Origin: CAG-411 sp963643465
GTDB taxonomy: Bacteria > Bacillota > Clostridia > Lachnospirales > Lachnospiraceae
DNA length: 64,000 nucleotides
Assembly: GCA_963643465.1 (NCBI GenBank)
Contig: CAVIJT010000017.1
Coordinates: 1 to 64,000 of the forward strand
Reading direction: 5' to 3'
Shown here: piece after piece, positions 1-7,566 of the stretch
Numbering within the stretch: the stretch's first letter is position 1
Layout: every line of letters begins with the position of its first letter
Position numbers and translations under genes: made by a program
Notes under the pieces: model-generated
Told to the model about the DNA's origin: nothing
The model's input: only the letters and a program-made list of their open reading frames with translations
Databases searched by the model: none

Positions 1-172
1 TTTTCCGTGGAGCGAATGTCAAGTTTAGAAACTGGCGACAAGTCACTGTACAATAGAACATATGCGAAAGCAGAGAAGGTTTTATGCTCATGTGTATAGG
101 AAACACGTGGGTGAGTGTACAGTCACCACTTGTCGTACTGAAATTAAGTGCGAAAAGGAGGCGGCTTTTTTT
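1..172 (+). promoter_or_regulatory. Leader upstream of rpsJ
   Basis: This stretch has no convincing gene. A TACAAT hexamer at 49-54 could be a -10 box, but the best -35 (TTAGAA at 25-30, spacer 18) is poor. A short hairpin lies at 107-129, with arms GTG(G)GTGA and TCACCAC around an 8-nt loop. An AGGAGG ribosome binding site at 156-161 serves rpsJ. The reading frame of rpsJ stays open upstream to 62, but those codons do not resemble S10. The assignment as a leader rests only on position and these weak motifs. Confidence 0.35.
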
Positions 173-493
173 ATGGCAGCAGGTCAAGTAATGAGAATTA
201 CATTGAAGGCTTATGATCATCAGTTAGTCGATCAGTCAGCTGGGAAAATTATCGAAACTGTAAAGAAGACAGGATCTAAGGTGAGTGGTCCAGTACCTCT
301 TCCAACAAAGAAGGAAGTAGTTACAATTCTTAGAGCGGTTCACAAGTATAAGGACTCCAGAGAGCAGTTCGAACAGAGAACTCATAAGAGATTGATTGAT
401 ATCATAACACCAAGCCAGAAGACAGTTGATGCATTATCAAGATTAGAGATGCCAGCTGGTGTTTACATCGATATCAAGATGAAAAACAAATAA
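173..493 (+). CDS. rpsJ: 30S ribosomal protein S10
   Basis: S10 sits in the head of the 30S subunit and, as NusE, also joins NusB in transcription antitermination. The 106-residue product has the usual length and the conserved core RITLKAYDHQ, then SGPVPLPT and a FEQRTHKRLIDI block. I chose the ATG at 173 because AGGAGG lies 11 nt upstream. The open frame back to 62 adds 37 residues with no S10 similarity, and the internal ATG at 191 is too far from a ribosome binding site. It is the first gene of the S10 cluster in this window. Confidence 0.97.
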   Translation: MAAGQVMRITLKAYDHQLVDQSAGKIIETVKKTGSKVSGPVPLPTKKEVVTILRAVHKYKDSREQFEQRTHKRLIDIITPSQKTVDALSRLEMPAGVYIDIKMKNK

Positions 494-639
494 TTTTAAG
501 TAAGTAATCCTTAGGGTTTATATATAGAGTCCAAGCAACGAATAAATTTGCGTTTATGGATACCAAGCACTCGGTTTGTAAGCCGTCTAGGATGAGCGTC
601 TAGTTACGCTCCGCTGTAGATTTAATAGGAGGTGCAATT
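494..639 (+). promoter_or_regulatory. Structured rpsJ-rplC intercistronic region
   Basis: This 146-nt gap is long for an S10 operon. It contains a perfect 6-bp hairpin, GAGCGT ... ACGCTC with loop CTAGTT, at about 594-611, and weaker self-complementary stretches before it (ACTCGG ... CCGTCT around 569-588). An AGGAGG at about 629-634 belongs to rplC. No open reading frame or clear promoter is visible. A processing site or a regulatory RNA is possible, but nothing here identifies one. Confidence 0.35.
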
Positions 640-1272
640 ATGAAGAAAGCAATTTTGGCTACAAAAGTCGGAATGACACAGATCTTCAATGAAGACGGAG
701 TATTAACTCCAGTAACAGTATTACAGGCTGGTCCATGTGCAGTAACTCAGGTTAAGACTGTAGAGAACGATGGATACAGTGCAGTACAGGTTGGTTTTGG
801 CGATATTAGAGAAAAATTAGTCAACAAACCACAGAAGGGACACTTTGCAAAAGCAGGTGTTGATAATAAGAGATTTCTTAAAGAGTTTAAGTTTGACAAT
901 GCTGAGGAATATCAGGTAGGACAGGAAATCAAAGTTGATATCTTTGAAGCTGGTGACAAGATTGATGCGACAGCTACTTCAAAGGGTAAAGGTTTCCAAG
1001 GTGCTATTAAGAGACATGGACAGTCTAGAGGACCTATGGGCCATGGTTCTAAGTTCCACAGACATGCAGGTTCAAACGGTGCTTGTTCTGATCCTTCAAA
1101 GGTATTTAAGGGAAAACAGATGCCAGGACAGATGGGTAACGTTCAGGTAACAATTCAGAACTTGGAAGTTGTTAGAGTTGATGTGGAAAACAATGTGATT
1201 TTGGTTAAGGGTGCTGTTCCAGGACCTAAGAAATCAATGGTAGTTTTGAAAGAAGCTGTAAAGGCAAACTAG
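640..1272 (+). CDS. rplC: 50S ribosomal protein L3
   Basis: L3 is an early 23S rRNA binder whose long internal loop reaches toward the peptidyl transferase centre. The 210-residue product has the N-terminal KAILATKVGMTQIF signature. The central loop reads SKGKGFQGAIKRHG then RGPMGHGSKFHR, which is the rRNA-penetrating extension, followed by GKQMPGQMG. Length is normal. The ATG follows AGGAGG. It is separated from rpsJ by a structured 146-nt gap and followed 25 nt later by rplD. Confidence 0.97.
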   Translation: MKKAILATKVGMTQIFNEDGVLTPVTVLQAGPCAVTQVKTVENDGYSAVQVGFGDIREKLVNKPQKGHFAKAGVDNKRFLKEFKFDNAEEYQVGQEIKVDIFEAGDKIDATATSKGKGFQGAIKRHGQSRGPMGHGSKFHRHAGSNGACSDPSKVFKGKQMPGQMGNVQVTIQNLEVVRVDVENNVILVKGAVPGPKKSMVVLKEAVKAN

Positions 1273-1297
1273 GCTTTAAGGAAGGAGGATAACACAG

Positions 1298-1918
1298 ATG
1301 GCAAACGTATCTGTTTTTAATATGGAAGGCAAGGAAGTATCTACATTAGAGTTAAATGATGCTGTTTTTGCTGCTCCAATAAATGAACATTTAGTTCACA
1401 TGGCAGTTGTACAACAACTTGCGAATAAACGTCAGGGAACACAGAGTGCTAAGACTCGTTCTGAAGTAAGTGGTGGCGGAAAGAAACCATGGAGACAGAA
1501 GGGTACAGGACATGCTAGACAGGGTTCTACAAGAGCACCACAGTGGACAGGTGGTGGAGTTGTATTTGCTCCAAAGCCAAGAGATTATTCATTCAAGATG
1601 AATAGAAAAGAAAAGAATGCAGCAATTAAGTCTGTATTAACTTCAAAAGTAAATGATTCTAAATTTATCGTATTAGATGAATTAAAATTAGAGGGAATTA
1701 AGACAAAAGAAGTTGTTGCTATTCTTAAGAACTTAAACGTTGAGAAGGCATTGATCGTTACTGCTGATAAGGATGAAAATGTAGTATTATCTGCAAGAAA
1801 CATCCCAACAGTTAGAACAGCTTTAACAAACACAATCAATGTATACGATATGTTAAAATATGATACAGTCGTTGTAACAAAGGACGCTGTTGCTAAGATT
1901 GAGGAGGTATACGCATAA
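1298..1918 (+). CDS. rplD: 50S ribosomal protein L4
   Basis: L4 lines the constriction of the nascent peptide tunnel and in gammaproteobacteria also represses its own operon; no such leader can be shown here. The 206-residue product carries the tunnel loop signature (TRSEVSGGGKKPWRQKGTG, about residues 47-70) followed by ARQGSTRAPQWTGGGVVFAP. The C-terminal half is the usual alpha/beta fold. AAGGAGG precedes the ATG. Its TAA overlaps the ATG of rplW by one base, implying translational coupling. Confidence 0.97.
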   Translation: MANVSVFNMEGKEVSTLELNDAVFAAPINEHLVHMAVVQQLANKRQGTQSAKTRSEVSGGGKKPWRQKGTGHARQGSTRAPQWTGGGVVFAPKPRDYSFKMNRKEKNAAIKSVLTSKVNDSKFIVLDELKLEGIKTKEVVAILKNLNVEKALIVTADKDENVVLSARNIPTVRTALTNTINVYDMLKYDTVVVTKDAVAKIEEVYA

Positions 1919-2217
1919 TGGCAGATTTAAAATACTATGACGTGATCCTTAAACCAGTTATTACTGAGAAAAGTATGACAGCTATGGGCGAGAAGAAGTA
2001 TACATTCTTAGTTCATACAGAGGCTACAAAGACTCAGATTAAAGAAGCAGTTGAAAAATTGTTTGAAGGAACAAAGGTTGCTAGCGTAAATACCATGAAC
2101 TTAGATGGTAAGAAGAAGAGACGTGGAATGGTTGTTGGTAAGACAGCTAAGACAAAGAAAGCAATCGTAAAATTAACAGCAGAAAGTGCTGATATCGAAA
2201 TTTTTGAGGGACTTTAA
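1918..2217 (+). CDS. rplW: 50S ribosomal protein L23
   Basis: L23 sits at the tunnel exit and forms the docking site for trigger factor and the signal recognition particle. The 99-residue product has the family signatures VILKPVITEKS near the N terminus and GKKKRRGMVVGKT in the basic extended loop. The start codon overlaps the rplD stop (TAATG), and the GAGGAGG site lies inside the end of rplD, so translation is probably coupled. Confidence 0.97.
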   Translation: MADLKYYDVILKPVITEKSMTAMGEKKYTFLVHTEATKTQIKEAVEKLFEGTKVASVNTMNLDGKKKRRGMVVGKTAKTKKAIVKLTAESADIEIFEGL

Positions 2218-2315
2218 TTAGAAACCCAGAAAGAAACTAAGGTTGTTTATAACCGATAAGAATAAAAGGTAGATGACACGCGTGCGTGCGTGGACAGTTG
2301 AAAGGAGTGCGAAAA
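2218..2315 (+). other. rplW-rplB gap with a purine-pyrimidine alternating tract
   Basis: This 98-nt spacer ends with the GGAG site of rplB. Bases 2276-2292 alternate purine and pyrimidine without a break for 17 nt (ACACGCGTGCGTGCGTG) and contain a CGTG tandem repeat. That is GC-rich against an AT-rich background. Such tracts are prone to Z-form DNA in general, but any role here is unproven. No hairpin of note and no gene are visible. Confidence 0.4.
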
Positions 2316-3161
2316 ATGGGAATTAAAAAGTTTAACCCATATACACCTTCCAGAAGAAATATGACCATGTCTGATTTCGCAGAGATTACAACAGATAAGC
2401 CTGAGAAGTCTTTGACAACTTCATTAAAGAAGAATGCTGGTCGTAACAATCAGGGAAAGATTACAGTAAGACACCATGGTGGTGGATCTAGAAGAAAATA
2501 TAGAATTATCGACTTTAAGAGAAAGAAAGACGGAATTCCTGCAACAGTTAAGACAATTGAGTATGATCCAAACAGAACAGCAAATATTGCTTTAATCTGC
2601 TATGCAGATGGTGAAAAGGCATATATCCTTGCTCCAGTTGGGTTGAAAGTTGGTCAGACTGTTATGAATGGTTCAACAGCTGAAATTAGTGTTGGTAACT
2701 GCTTACCATTAACTGATATTCCAGTTGGTACAGAAATCCATAACATTGAGATGTATCCAGGTAAGGGTGGACAGTTAGTTCGTTCTGCTGGTAACAGTGC
2801 ACAGCTTATGGCAAAAGAAGGTAAGTATGCAACACTTAGATTACCTTCAGGTGAAATGAGAATGGTTCCAATTATTTGTAGAGCTACAATCGGACAGGTT
2901 GGAAATGCAGAGCACGGCTTGATTAACATTGGTAAAGCTGGTCGTAAGCGTCACATGGGTATCAGACCTACTGTTCGTGGTTCTGTTATGAATCCTAATG
3001 ACCATCCACACGGTGGTGGTGAAGGAAAGACAGGAATTGGTCGTCCAGGCCCTGTTACTCCTTGGGGTAAGCCAGCTCTTGGTTTGAAGACAAGAAAGAA
3101 GAACAAGAAGTCTAACAAGATGATCGTAAGAAGAAGAGATGGTAAAGCGTTAGCTAAATAA
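2316..3161 (+). CDS. rplB: 50S ribosomal protein L2
   Basis: L2 is needed for subunit association and peptidyl transfer. The 281-residue product starts MGIKKFNPYTPSRR, the standard N terminus of the family. It ends with the conserved NDHPHGGGEGKTGIGRPGP loop, which carries the functionally important histidine region, and a lysine-rich tail. I chose the ATG at 2316, spaced from GGAG at 2304-2307. The in-frame start at 2286 would add ten unrelated residues. It is followed by rpsS after 38 nt. Confidence 0.97.
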   Translation: MGIKKFNPYTPSRRNMTMSDFAEITTDKPEKSLTTSLKKNAGRNNQGKITVRHHGGGSRRKYRIIDFKRKKDGIPATVKTIEYDPNRTANIALICYADGEKAYILAPVGLKVGQTVMNGSTAEISVGNCLPLTDIPVGTEIHNIEMYPGKGGQLVRSAGNSAQLMAKEGKYATLRLPSGEMRMVPIICRATIGQVGNAEHGLINIGKAGRKRHMGIRPTVRGSVMNPNDHPHGGGEGKTGIGRPGPVTPWGKPALGLKTRKKNKKSNKMIVRRRDGKALAK

Positions 3162-3199
3162 TAGAAGTTTGACAGATAGATTGAAGGAGGTTAAAACCT

Positions 3200-3478
3200 A
3201 TGGCACGTTCATTAAAGAAGGGACCTTTTGCTGATAAGAGCTTACTTAAGAAAGTAGATGCTTTAAACGCAGCAAATGATAAGCAGGTTATTAAGACCTG
3301 GTCACGTCGTTCTACTATTTTCCCAAGTTTCGTTGGACACACATTTGCTGTTCATGATGGTAGAAGACATGTACCTGTATATGTGACAGAAGATATGGTT
3401 GGACACAAGCTTGGAGAGTTTGTTGCAACAAGAACATACAAGGGTCACGATAAGGACGAAAGAAAAGGTAAGAGATAA
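3200..3478 (+). CDS. rpsS: 30S ribosomal protein S19
   Basis: S19 lies in the 30S head beside S13 and contacts the A-site region. The 92-residue product begins MARSLKKGPFADKSLLKK and contains IKTWSRRSTIFPSFVGHTFAVHDGRRHVPVYV, broken here only by reading, which is the family signature. Length is normal. AAGGAGG precedes the start. It lies between rplB and rplV, as in most bacteria. Confidence 0.97.
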   Translation: MARSLKKGPFADKSLLKKVDALNAANDKQVIKTWSRRSTIFPSFVGHTFAVHDGRRHVPVYVTEDMVGHKLGEFVATRTYKGHDKDERKGKR

Positions 3479-3526
3479 TACGTTAAATATATTGATATAT
3501 GGATTAGTTGAAAGGAGGTTTCATCC

Positions 3527-3916
3527 ATGGCAAAAGGACATAGATCCCAAATTAAGAGAGAAAGAAACGAGCAGAATAAGGATACAAGACCATCAGCTAA
3601 GTTATCTTACGCTAGAGTTTCTGTACAGAAGGCATGTTTCGTTTTAGACGCTATTAGAGGCAAGGATGTAAACACAGCACTTGGTATTTTAGCATATAAT
3701 CCAAGATATGCTTCAAGTTTGATAGAGAAGTTGTTAAAGTCAGCAATCGCAAATGCTGAAAACAATAACGGTATGAACCCTGAAAATCTTTACATTGCAG
3801 AGTGTTATGCAAACAAAGGACCTACAATGAAGAGAATTAAGCCAAGAGCACAGGGTAGAGCTTACAGAATTGAAAAGAGAATGAGTCATATCACTGTAAT
3901 TCTTGATGAAAGATAA
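3527..3916 (+). CDS. rplV: 50S ribosomal protein L22
   Basis: L22 has a globular domain near the tunnel exit and a long beta hairpin that forms part of the tunnel constriction. The 129-residue product has the conserved ARVSVQKACFVLDAIRGK helix region, then the hairpin with GPTMKRIKPRAQGRAYRI, then SHITVIL at the C terminus. A short N-terminal extension (MAKGHRSQIKRERNEQNKD) is typical of clostridial forms. AAAGGAGG precedes the ATG, and rpsC follows after 11 nt. Confidence 0.97.
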   Translation: MAKGHRSQIKRERNEQNKDTRPSAKLSYARVSVQKACFVLDAIRGKDVNTALGILAYNPRYASSLIEKLLKSAIANAENNNGMNPENLYIAECYANKGPTMKRIKPRAQGRAYRIEKRMSHITVILDER

Positions 3917-3927
3917 GGAGGTTAATC

Positions 3928-4587
3928 ATGGGACAGAAAGTTAATCCTCATGGATTGAGAGTCGGAGTTATCAAAGACTGGGACTCAAAATGGTATGCAG
4001 AAGACGATTTTGCAGATTGTTTAGTAGAAGATTATAAGATTAGAGAATTCTTAAAGAAGAAATTATATAGCGCTGGTATTTCTAAGATTGAAATCGAAAG
4101 AGCAACAGATCGTGTTAAGATTATTGTCCACACAGCTAAACCTGGTGTTGTTATCGGTAAGGGCGGTTCTGAGATCGAAAAGTTAAAAGCAGAATTAGTA
4201 AACTATACTGATAAGAAGATTATGGTTGATATCAAAGAAGTTAAGAGACCTGATGTAGATGCTCAGTTAGTAGCTGAGAACATTGCTACACAGTTAGAGA
4301 ATCGTATTCCTTTCAGACGTGCAATGAAGTCTACAATGTCAAGAGCTAGAAAAGCTGGTGCAAAGGGTATTAAGACTGCTGTTTCAGGACGTCTTGGCGG
4401 AGCTGATATGGCACGTACAGAGTCATACAACGAAGGAACTGTTCCAATGCAGACATTACGTGCAGATATCGGATATGGATTTGCAGAAGCTGACACAACT
4501 TATGGTAAAATGGGCGTGAAAGTTTGGATTTACCAAGGTGAAGTTCTTCCAACAAAAGCAGGAAAAAAGGAAGGGAGCGATAAATAA
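3928..4587 (+). CDS. rpsC: 30S ribosomal protein S3
   Basis: S3 lines the mRNA entry channel and has helicase-related function with S4 and S5. The 219-residue product starts MGQKVNPHGLRVG. It contains a type II KH domain with the VIGKGG loop at about residues 73-78, and a C-terminal domain with AISGRLGG-like sequence (AVSGRLGGADMARTE). AAGGAGG precedes the start. The stop codon overlaps the rplP start by one base, indicating coupled translation. Confidence 0.97.
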   Translation: MGQKVNPHGLRVGVIKDWDSKWYAEDDFADCLVEDYKIREFLKKKLYSAGISKIEIERATDRVKIIVHTAKPGVVIGKGGSEIEKLKAELVNYTDKKIMVDIKEVKRPDVDAQLVAENIATQLENRIPFRRAMKSTMSRARKAGAKGIKTAVSGRLGGADMARTESYNEGTVPMQTLRADIGYGFAEADTTYGKMGVKVWIYQGEVLPTKAGKKEGSDK

Positions 4588-5024
4588 TGTTAATGCCTAA
4601 GAGAGTAAAACGTCGTAAACAGTTCCGTGGTACTATGAGAGGTAAGGCATTACGCGGAAATAAGATTACAAACGGCGAATTTGGTATCGTTGCTTTAGAG
4701 CCAGCATGGATTAAGTCAAATCAGATTGAGGCAGCACGTATTGCTATGACTCGTTATATCAAGCGTGGTGGTAAAGTTTGGATTAAAATTTTCCCTGACA
4801 AACCAGTTACAGCTAAGCCAGCTGAAACTCGAATGGGTTCAGGAAAAGGAACTTTGGAATATTGGGTTGCTGTTGTTAAGCCAGGACGTGTAATGTTTGA
4901 AATTGCTGGAGTTCCTGAAGAGACAGCTAGAGAAGCTTTACGTCTTGCAACACATAAGTTGCCAGTAAAGTGTAAAGTAGTTTCTCGCGCAGATTTAGAA
5001 GGAGGTGCGGGCAGTGAAGAGTAA
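4587..5024 (+). CDS. rplP: 50S ribosomal protein L16
   Basis: L16 contacts the A-site tRNA and helps to organise the peptidyl transferase region. The 145-residue product starts MLMPKRVKRRKQFRG and contains RGGKVWIKIFPDKPVTAKPAETRMGSGKG, quoted here in part as PDKPVTAKPAETRMGSGKG, a hallmark segment. The ATG overlaps the rpsC stop (TAATG). The 3' end overlaps rpmC by 11 nt. Order and length are standard. Confidence 0.97.
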   Translation: MLMPKRVKRRKQFRGTMRGKALRGNKITNGEFGIVALEPAWIKSNQIEAARIAMTRYIKRGGKVWIKIFPDKPVTAKPAETRMGSGKGTLEYWVAVVKPGRVMFEIAGVPEETAREALRLATHKLPVKCKVVSRADLEGGAGSEE

Positions 5025-5223
5025 GAAGTTTATGGAAGATTTACAGAATAAGTCAGTAGCTGAATTAAATGATGAATTAGTAGCTGCTAAGAAGGAACTT
5101 TTCAACTTGAGATTCCAGAACGCAACAAATCAGTTAGACAATACAAGCAGAATTAAGGAAGTTAGAAAGAATATCGCAAGAATTCAGACTGTAATTACTG
5201 CACAGGCTAAGGTTGCTAAATAA
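5014..5223 (+). CDS. rpmC: 50S ribosomal protein L29
   Basis: L29 sits beside L23 at the tunnel exit. The 69-residue product is a two-helix coiled hairpin with the signature LFNLRFQNATNQLDNTSRI. I chose the GTG at 5014 because GGAGG at 5001-5005 lies 8 nt upstream. The in-frame GTG at 5005 overlaps the ribosome binding site itself. The start lies inside the end of rplP, so the two are probably translationally coupled. Confidence 0.93.
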   Translation: MKSKKFMEDLQNKSVAELNDELVAAKKELFNLRFQNATNQLDNTSRIKEVRKNIARIQTVITAQAKVAK

Positions 5224-5269
5224 TGATCTGCTATTAGATAGGCAGGAATTATAGAAAGGAGATATTGTT

Positions 5270-5524
5270 GTGGAAAGAAATTTGAGAAAAACTCGTACTG
5301 GAAAAGTACTTAGTAATAAGATGGACAAAACAATTGTTGTTGCTGTCGTTGATAATGTAAAGCATCCTCTTTACAACAAGATCGTTAAGAGAACTTACAA
5401 GTTAAAAGCTCATGACGAGAACAACGAATGTAACATTGGCGATAGAGTTAAAGTTATGGAAACAAGACCATTGTCTAAGGACAAGAGATGGAGACTTGTA
5501 GAAATTATCGAAAAGGCAAAATAA
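5270..5524 (+). CDS. rpsQ: 30S ribosomal protein S17
   Basis: S17 is a primary 16S rRNA binder with an OB fold. The 84-residue product has RKTRTGKVLSNKMDKTIVV and the conserved GDRVKVMETRPLSKDKRWRL segment. It starts with GTG preceded by AAAGGAG; a TTG three bases upstream is less likely. Length is typical. It lies between rpmC and rplN in the standard order. Confidence 0.95.
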   Translation: MERNLRKTRTGKVLSNKMDKTIVVAVVDNVKHPLYNKIVKRTYKLKAHDENNECNIGDRVKVMETRPLSKDKRWRLVEIIEKAK

Positions 5525-5565
5525 TTTTTGCACATTGAACGAATTATTCTGAAAGGAGTATTGAC

Positions 5566-5934
5566 ATGATCCAACAAGAATCAAGACTTAGAGTTGCTGA
5601 CAATACTGGTGCAAAAGAGTTACTTTGCATCCGTGTATTAGGCGGTTCAACTAGAAGATATGCGAATATTGGAGACATCATCGTTGCTACGGTCAAAGAT
5701 GCAACACCAGGCGGAGTTGTTAAAAAAGGTGATGTTGTAAAGGCAGTTGTAGTACGTACTGTAAAAGGTGCACGTCGTAAAGATGGTTCATACATCAAGT
5801 TTGATGAGAACGCTGCTGTTATTATCAAAGACGACAAGAACCCAAGAGGAACACGTATTTTCGGACCTGTTGCTAGAGAATTAAGAGAGAAACAGTTCAT
5901 GAAGATCGTTTCATTAGCACCAGAAGTATTATAA
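5566..5934 (+). CDS. rplN: 50S ribosomal protein L14
   Basis: L14 forms intersubunit bridges and contacts L19. The 122-residue product starts MIQQESRLRVADNTGAKELL, the universal N terminus. It contains the GGSTRRYANIGDIIVATVKDA signature region and FGPVARELREKQFMKIVSLAPEVL at the end, quoted here in part. The stop lies immediately before the ribosome binding site of rplX. Length is the family standard. Confidence 0.97.
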   Translation: MIQQESRLRVADNTGAKELLCIRVLGGSTRRYANIGDIIVATVKDATPGGVVKKGDVVKAVVVRTVKGARRKDGSYIKFDENAAVIIKDDKNPRGTRIFGPVARELREKQFMKIVSLAPEVL

Positions 5935-5947
5935 GGAGGTGTCGAGA

Positions 5948-6253
5948 GTGGCAACTAGTAAGATTAAAAAAGGTGACCAGGTTATCGTTATTGCTGGAAA
6001 GAATAAAGGTAGTCAGGGTAAAGTAAAGAGCGTAAAGAATGGTAAGGTCTTAATCGAAGGCGTTAACAATATTACAAAACATGCTAAACCTAGTCAGGCT
6101 AATCCTAATGGTGGTATCATCAAGATGGAAGCACCAATTGATATTTCGAATGTAATGTACCTTAGCAAAGGTAAGCCATCAAGAGTTGGTTTCAAGATGG
6201 ATGGAGACAAGAAGGTTCGTGTCGCTAAAGCTACAGGCGAAGTGATTGATTAA
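5948..6253 (+). CDS. rplX: 50S ribosomal protein L24
   Basis: L24 is an assembly initiator that binds the 5' end of 23S rRNA. The 101-residue product begins MATSKIKKGDQVIVIAGKNK, which includes the KOW motif at about residues 5-30. I chose the GTG at 5948, eight bases after AAGGAGG at 5933-5939. The GTG at 5939 overlaps that ribosome binding site. The gene is 13 nt from rplN and followed by rplE. Confidence 0.94.
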   Translation: MATSKIKKGDQVIVIAGKNKGSQGKVKSVKNGKVLIEGVNNITKHAKPSQANPNGGIIKMEAPIDISNVMYLSKGKPSRVGFKMDGDKKVRVAKATGEVID

Positions 6254-6276
6254 TTTAGGAAAGGAGGTCCAATACA

Positions 6277-6816
6277 TTGGCTAGATTAAAAGAAACTTAT
6301 TTAAATGAAATCGTTGATGGCATGACAAAGAAGTTCGGATATAAGAATGTTATGGAAGTGCCAAAGTTAGATAAAATCGTTATTAACATGGGTGTTGGCG
6401 AAGCAAAAGATAATTCAAAAGTTCTTGAGACTGCAGTTCGTGACCTTGAGATCATCGCAGGTCAGAAGGTTGTTCTTACAAGAGCTAAGAAATCAGTAGC
6501 TAACTTCAAAATCAGAGAAGGTATGCCAATTGGATGTAAGGTTACATTAAGAGGCGAGAAGATGTATGAGTTTGCAGATCGTTTAATTAACTTAGCATTA
6601 CCTCGTGTACGTGACTTTAGAGGTGTTAATCCAAATGCTTTTGATGGTAGAGGTAACTATGCACTTGGTATCAAAGAACAGTTAATCTTCCCTGAAATCG
6701 AGTATGATAAGGTTGATAAGGTAAGAGGTATGGATGTTATCTTTGTTACAACTGCAAAGACAGATGAAGAGGCTCGTGAATTATTAACACAATTCGGTAT
6801 GCCGTTCAAGAAATAG
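6277..6816 (+). CDS. rplE: 50S ribosomal protein L5
   Basis: L5 binds 5S rRNA and contacts the P-site tRNA and S13. The 179-residue product contains KLDKIVINMGVGEA near the N terminus, GQKVVLTRAKKSVANFKIREG in the middle and the FPEIEYDKVDKVRGMDVIFVTTA segment near the end, quoted here in short form. The start is TTG, preceded by AAAGGAGG with 9 nt spacing. No ATG alternative keeps the conserved N terminus. Confidence 0.96.
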   Translation: MARLKETYLNEIVDGMTKKFGYKNVMEVPKLDKIVINMGVGEAKDNSKVLETAVRDLEIIAGQKVVLTRAKKSVANFKIREGMPIGCKVTLRGEKMYEFADRLINLALPRVRDFRGVNPNAFDGRGNYALGIKEQLIFPEIEYDKVDKVRGMDVIFVTTAKTDEEARELLTQFGMPFKK

Positions 6817-6831
6817 TTAGGAGGGAAATTC

Positions 6832-7017
6832 ATGGCTAAAACATCAATGAAGGTTAAGCAGCAGCGTCCTGCTAAGTTCTCTACAAGAGAATATAACCGT
6901 TGTAGAATTTGTGGTCGTCCACATGCATATTTGAGAAAATACGGAATTTGCAGAATTTGCTTCCGTGAGTTAGCATACAAAGGACAGATCCCTGGTGTTA
7001 AGAAAGCAAGTTGGTAA
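6832..7017 (+). CDS. rpsZ: 30S ribosomal protein S14, zinc-binding type Z
   Basis: This is the short, zinc-dependent form of S14, which sits in the 30S head. The 61-residue product has two CxxC pairs (CRICGRPHAYLRKYGICRIC) forming a zinc ribbon at about residues 24-43. The long zinc-free form is about 90-100 residues. Bacteria often carry both and switch under zinc limitation; the second copy, if present, is outside this window. AGGAGGG precedes the ATG. Confidence 0.96.
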   Translation: MAKTSMKVKQQRPAKFSTREYNRCRICGRPHAYLRKYGICRICFRELAYKGQIPGVKKASW

Positions 7018-7120
7018 AATATACAGAGTCTCTGAAACCTGGCAAACTTTGTTTGCCGGTTGCATGAGCCGTCGGGAAAACACGCAAGTTTTCTAGTTTT
7101 TATAAGGAGGCAAAATCACA
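7018..7120 (+). promoter_or_regulatory. Twin hairpins between rpsZ and rpsH
   Basis: Two hairpins fill this 103-nt gap. The first, about 7038-7063, pairs AACC(T)GGCAAAC with GTTTGCCGGTT across a TTT loop: 11 bp with one bulged base. The second, about 7077-7094, is GAAAAC ... GTTTTC around ACGCAA. Neither is followed by a U-run, so they are not clear terminators. They may be processing sites or a protein-binding site; S8 autoregulates the spc operon in E. coli, but no S8-site match can be claimed here. Confidence 0.4.
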
Positions 7121-7522
7121 ATGACAATGAGCGATCCAATTGCAGATATGCTTACAAGAATTCGTAATGCAAATACTGCTAAACATGATACAGTAGATGT
7201 ACCTGCTTCAAAAATGAAGATAGCTATTGCTGAAATCCTTTTAAAAGAGGGTTATATCAAGAAGTTTGACGTTGAAGAGGTTGGTGGATTCAAATCTATT
7301 CATATCACATTAAAGTACGGTAAAGATAAGAATGAAAAGATTATCACTGGTTTAAAGAGAATTTCAAAGCCAGGTCTTCGTGTATACGCAAATGTTGAAG
7401 AGTTACCTAGAGTACTTGGTGGTCTTGGTGTTGCTATTATTTCAACAAACAAGGGTGTATTGACAGATAAAGAAGCCAGAAAACAAAATGTTGGTGGAGA
7501 AGTATTAGCATTTGTTTGGTAA
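7121..7522 (+). CDS. rpsH: 30S ribosomal protein S8
   Basis: S8 is a central 16S rRNA-binding assembly protein and a translational repressor of the spc operon in E. coli. The 133-residue product begins MTMSDPIADMLTRIRNAN and ends with GVLTDKEARKQNVGGEVLAFVW, the conserved C-terminal rRNA-binding region, quoted in part as TDKEARKQNVGGEVLAFVW. AAGGAGG precedes the ATG. The upstream gap contains two hairpins. Confidence 0.97.
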   Translation: MTMSDPIADMLTRIRNANTAKHDTVDVPASKMKIAIAEILLKEGYIKKFDVEEVGGFKSIHITLKYGKDKNEKIITGLKRISKPGLRVYANVEELPRVLGGLGVAIISTNKGVLTDKEARKQNVGGEVLAFVW

Positions 7523-7566
7523 TTAGAAATCATAGATAAATTTAAAATTTTTTAGGAGGTGCGGGC

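Noticed and set aside
62..172. N-terminal extension of S10 in the open reading frame
   Set aside because: The 37 extra residues do not resemble S10, and a strong ribosome binding site sits right before the ATG at 173.
5544..5954. 136-codon open frame on the minus strand opposite rplN
   Set aside because: It is a shadow of rplN, with no ribosome binding site and no recognisable protein.
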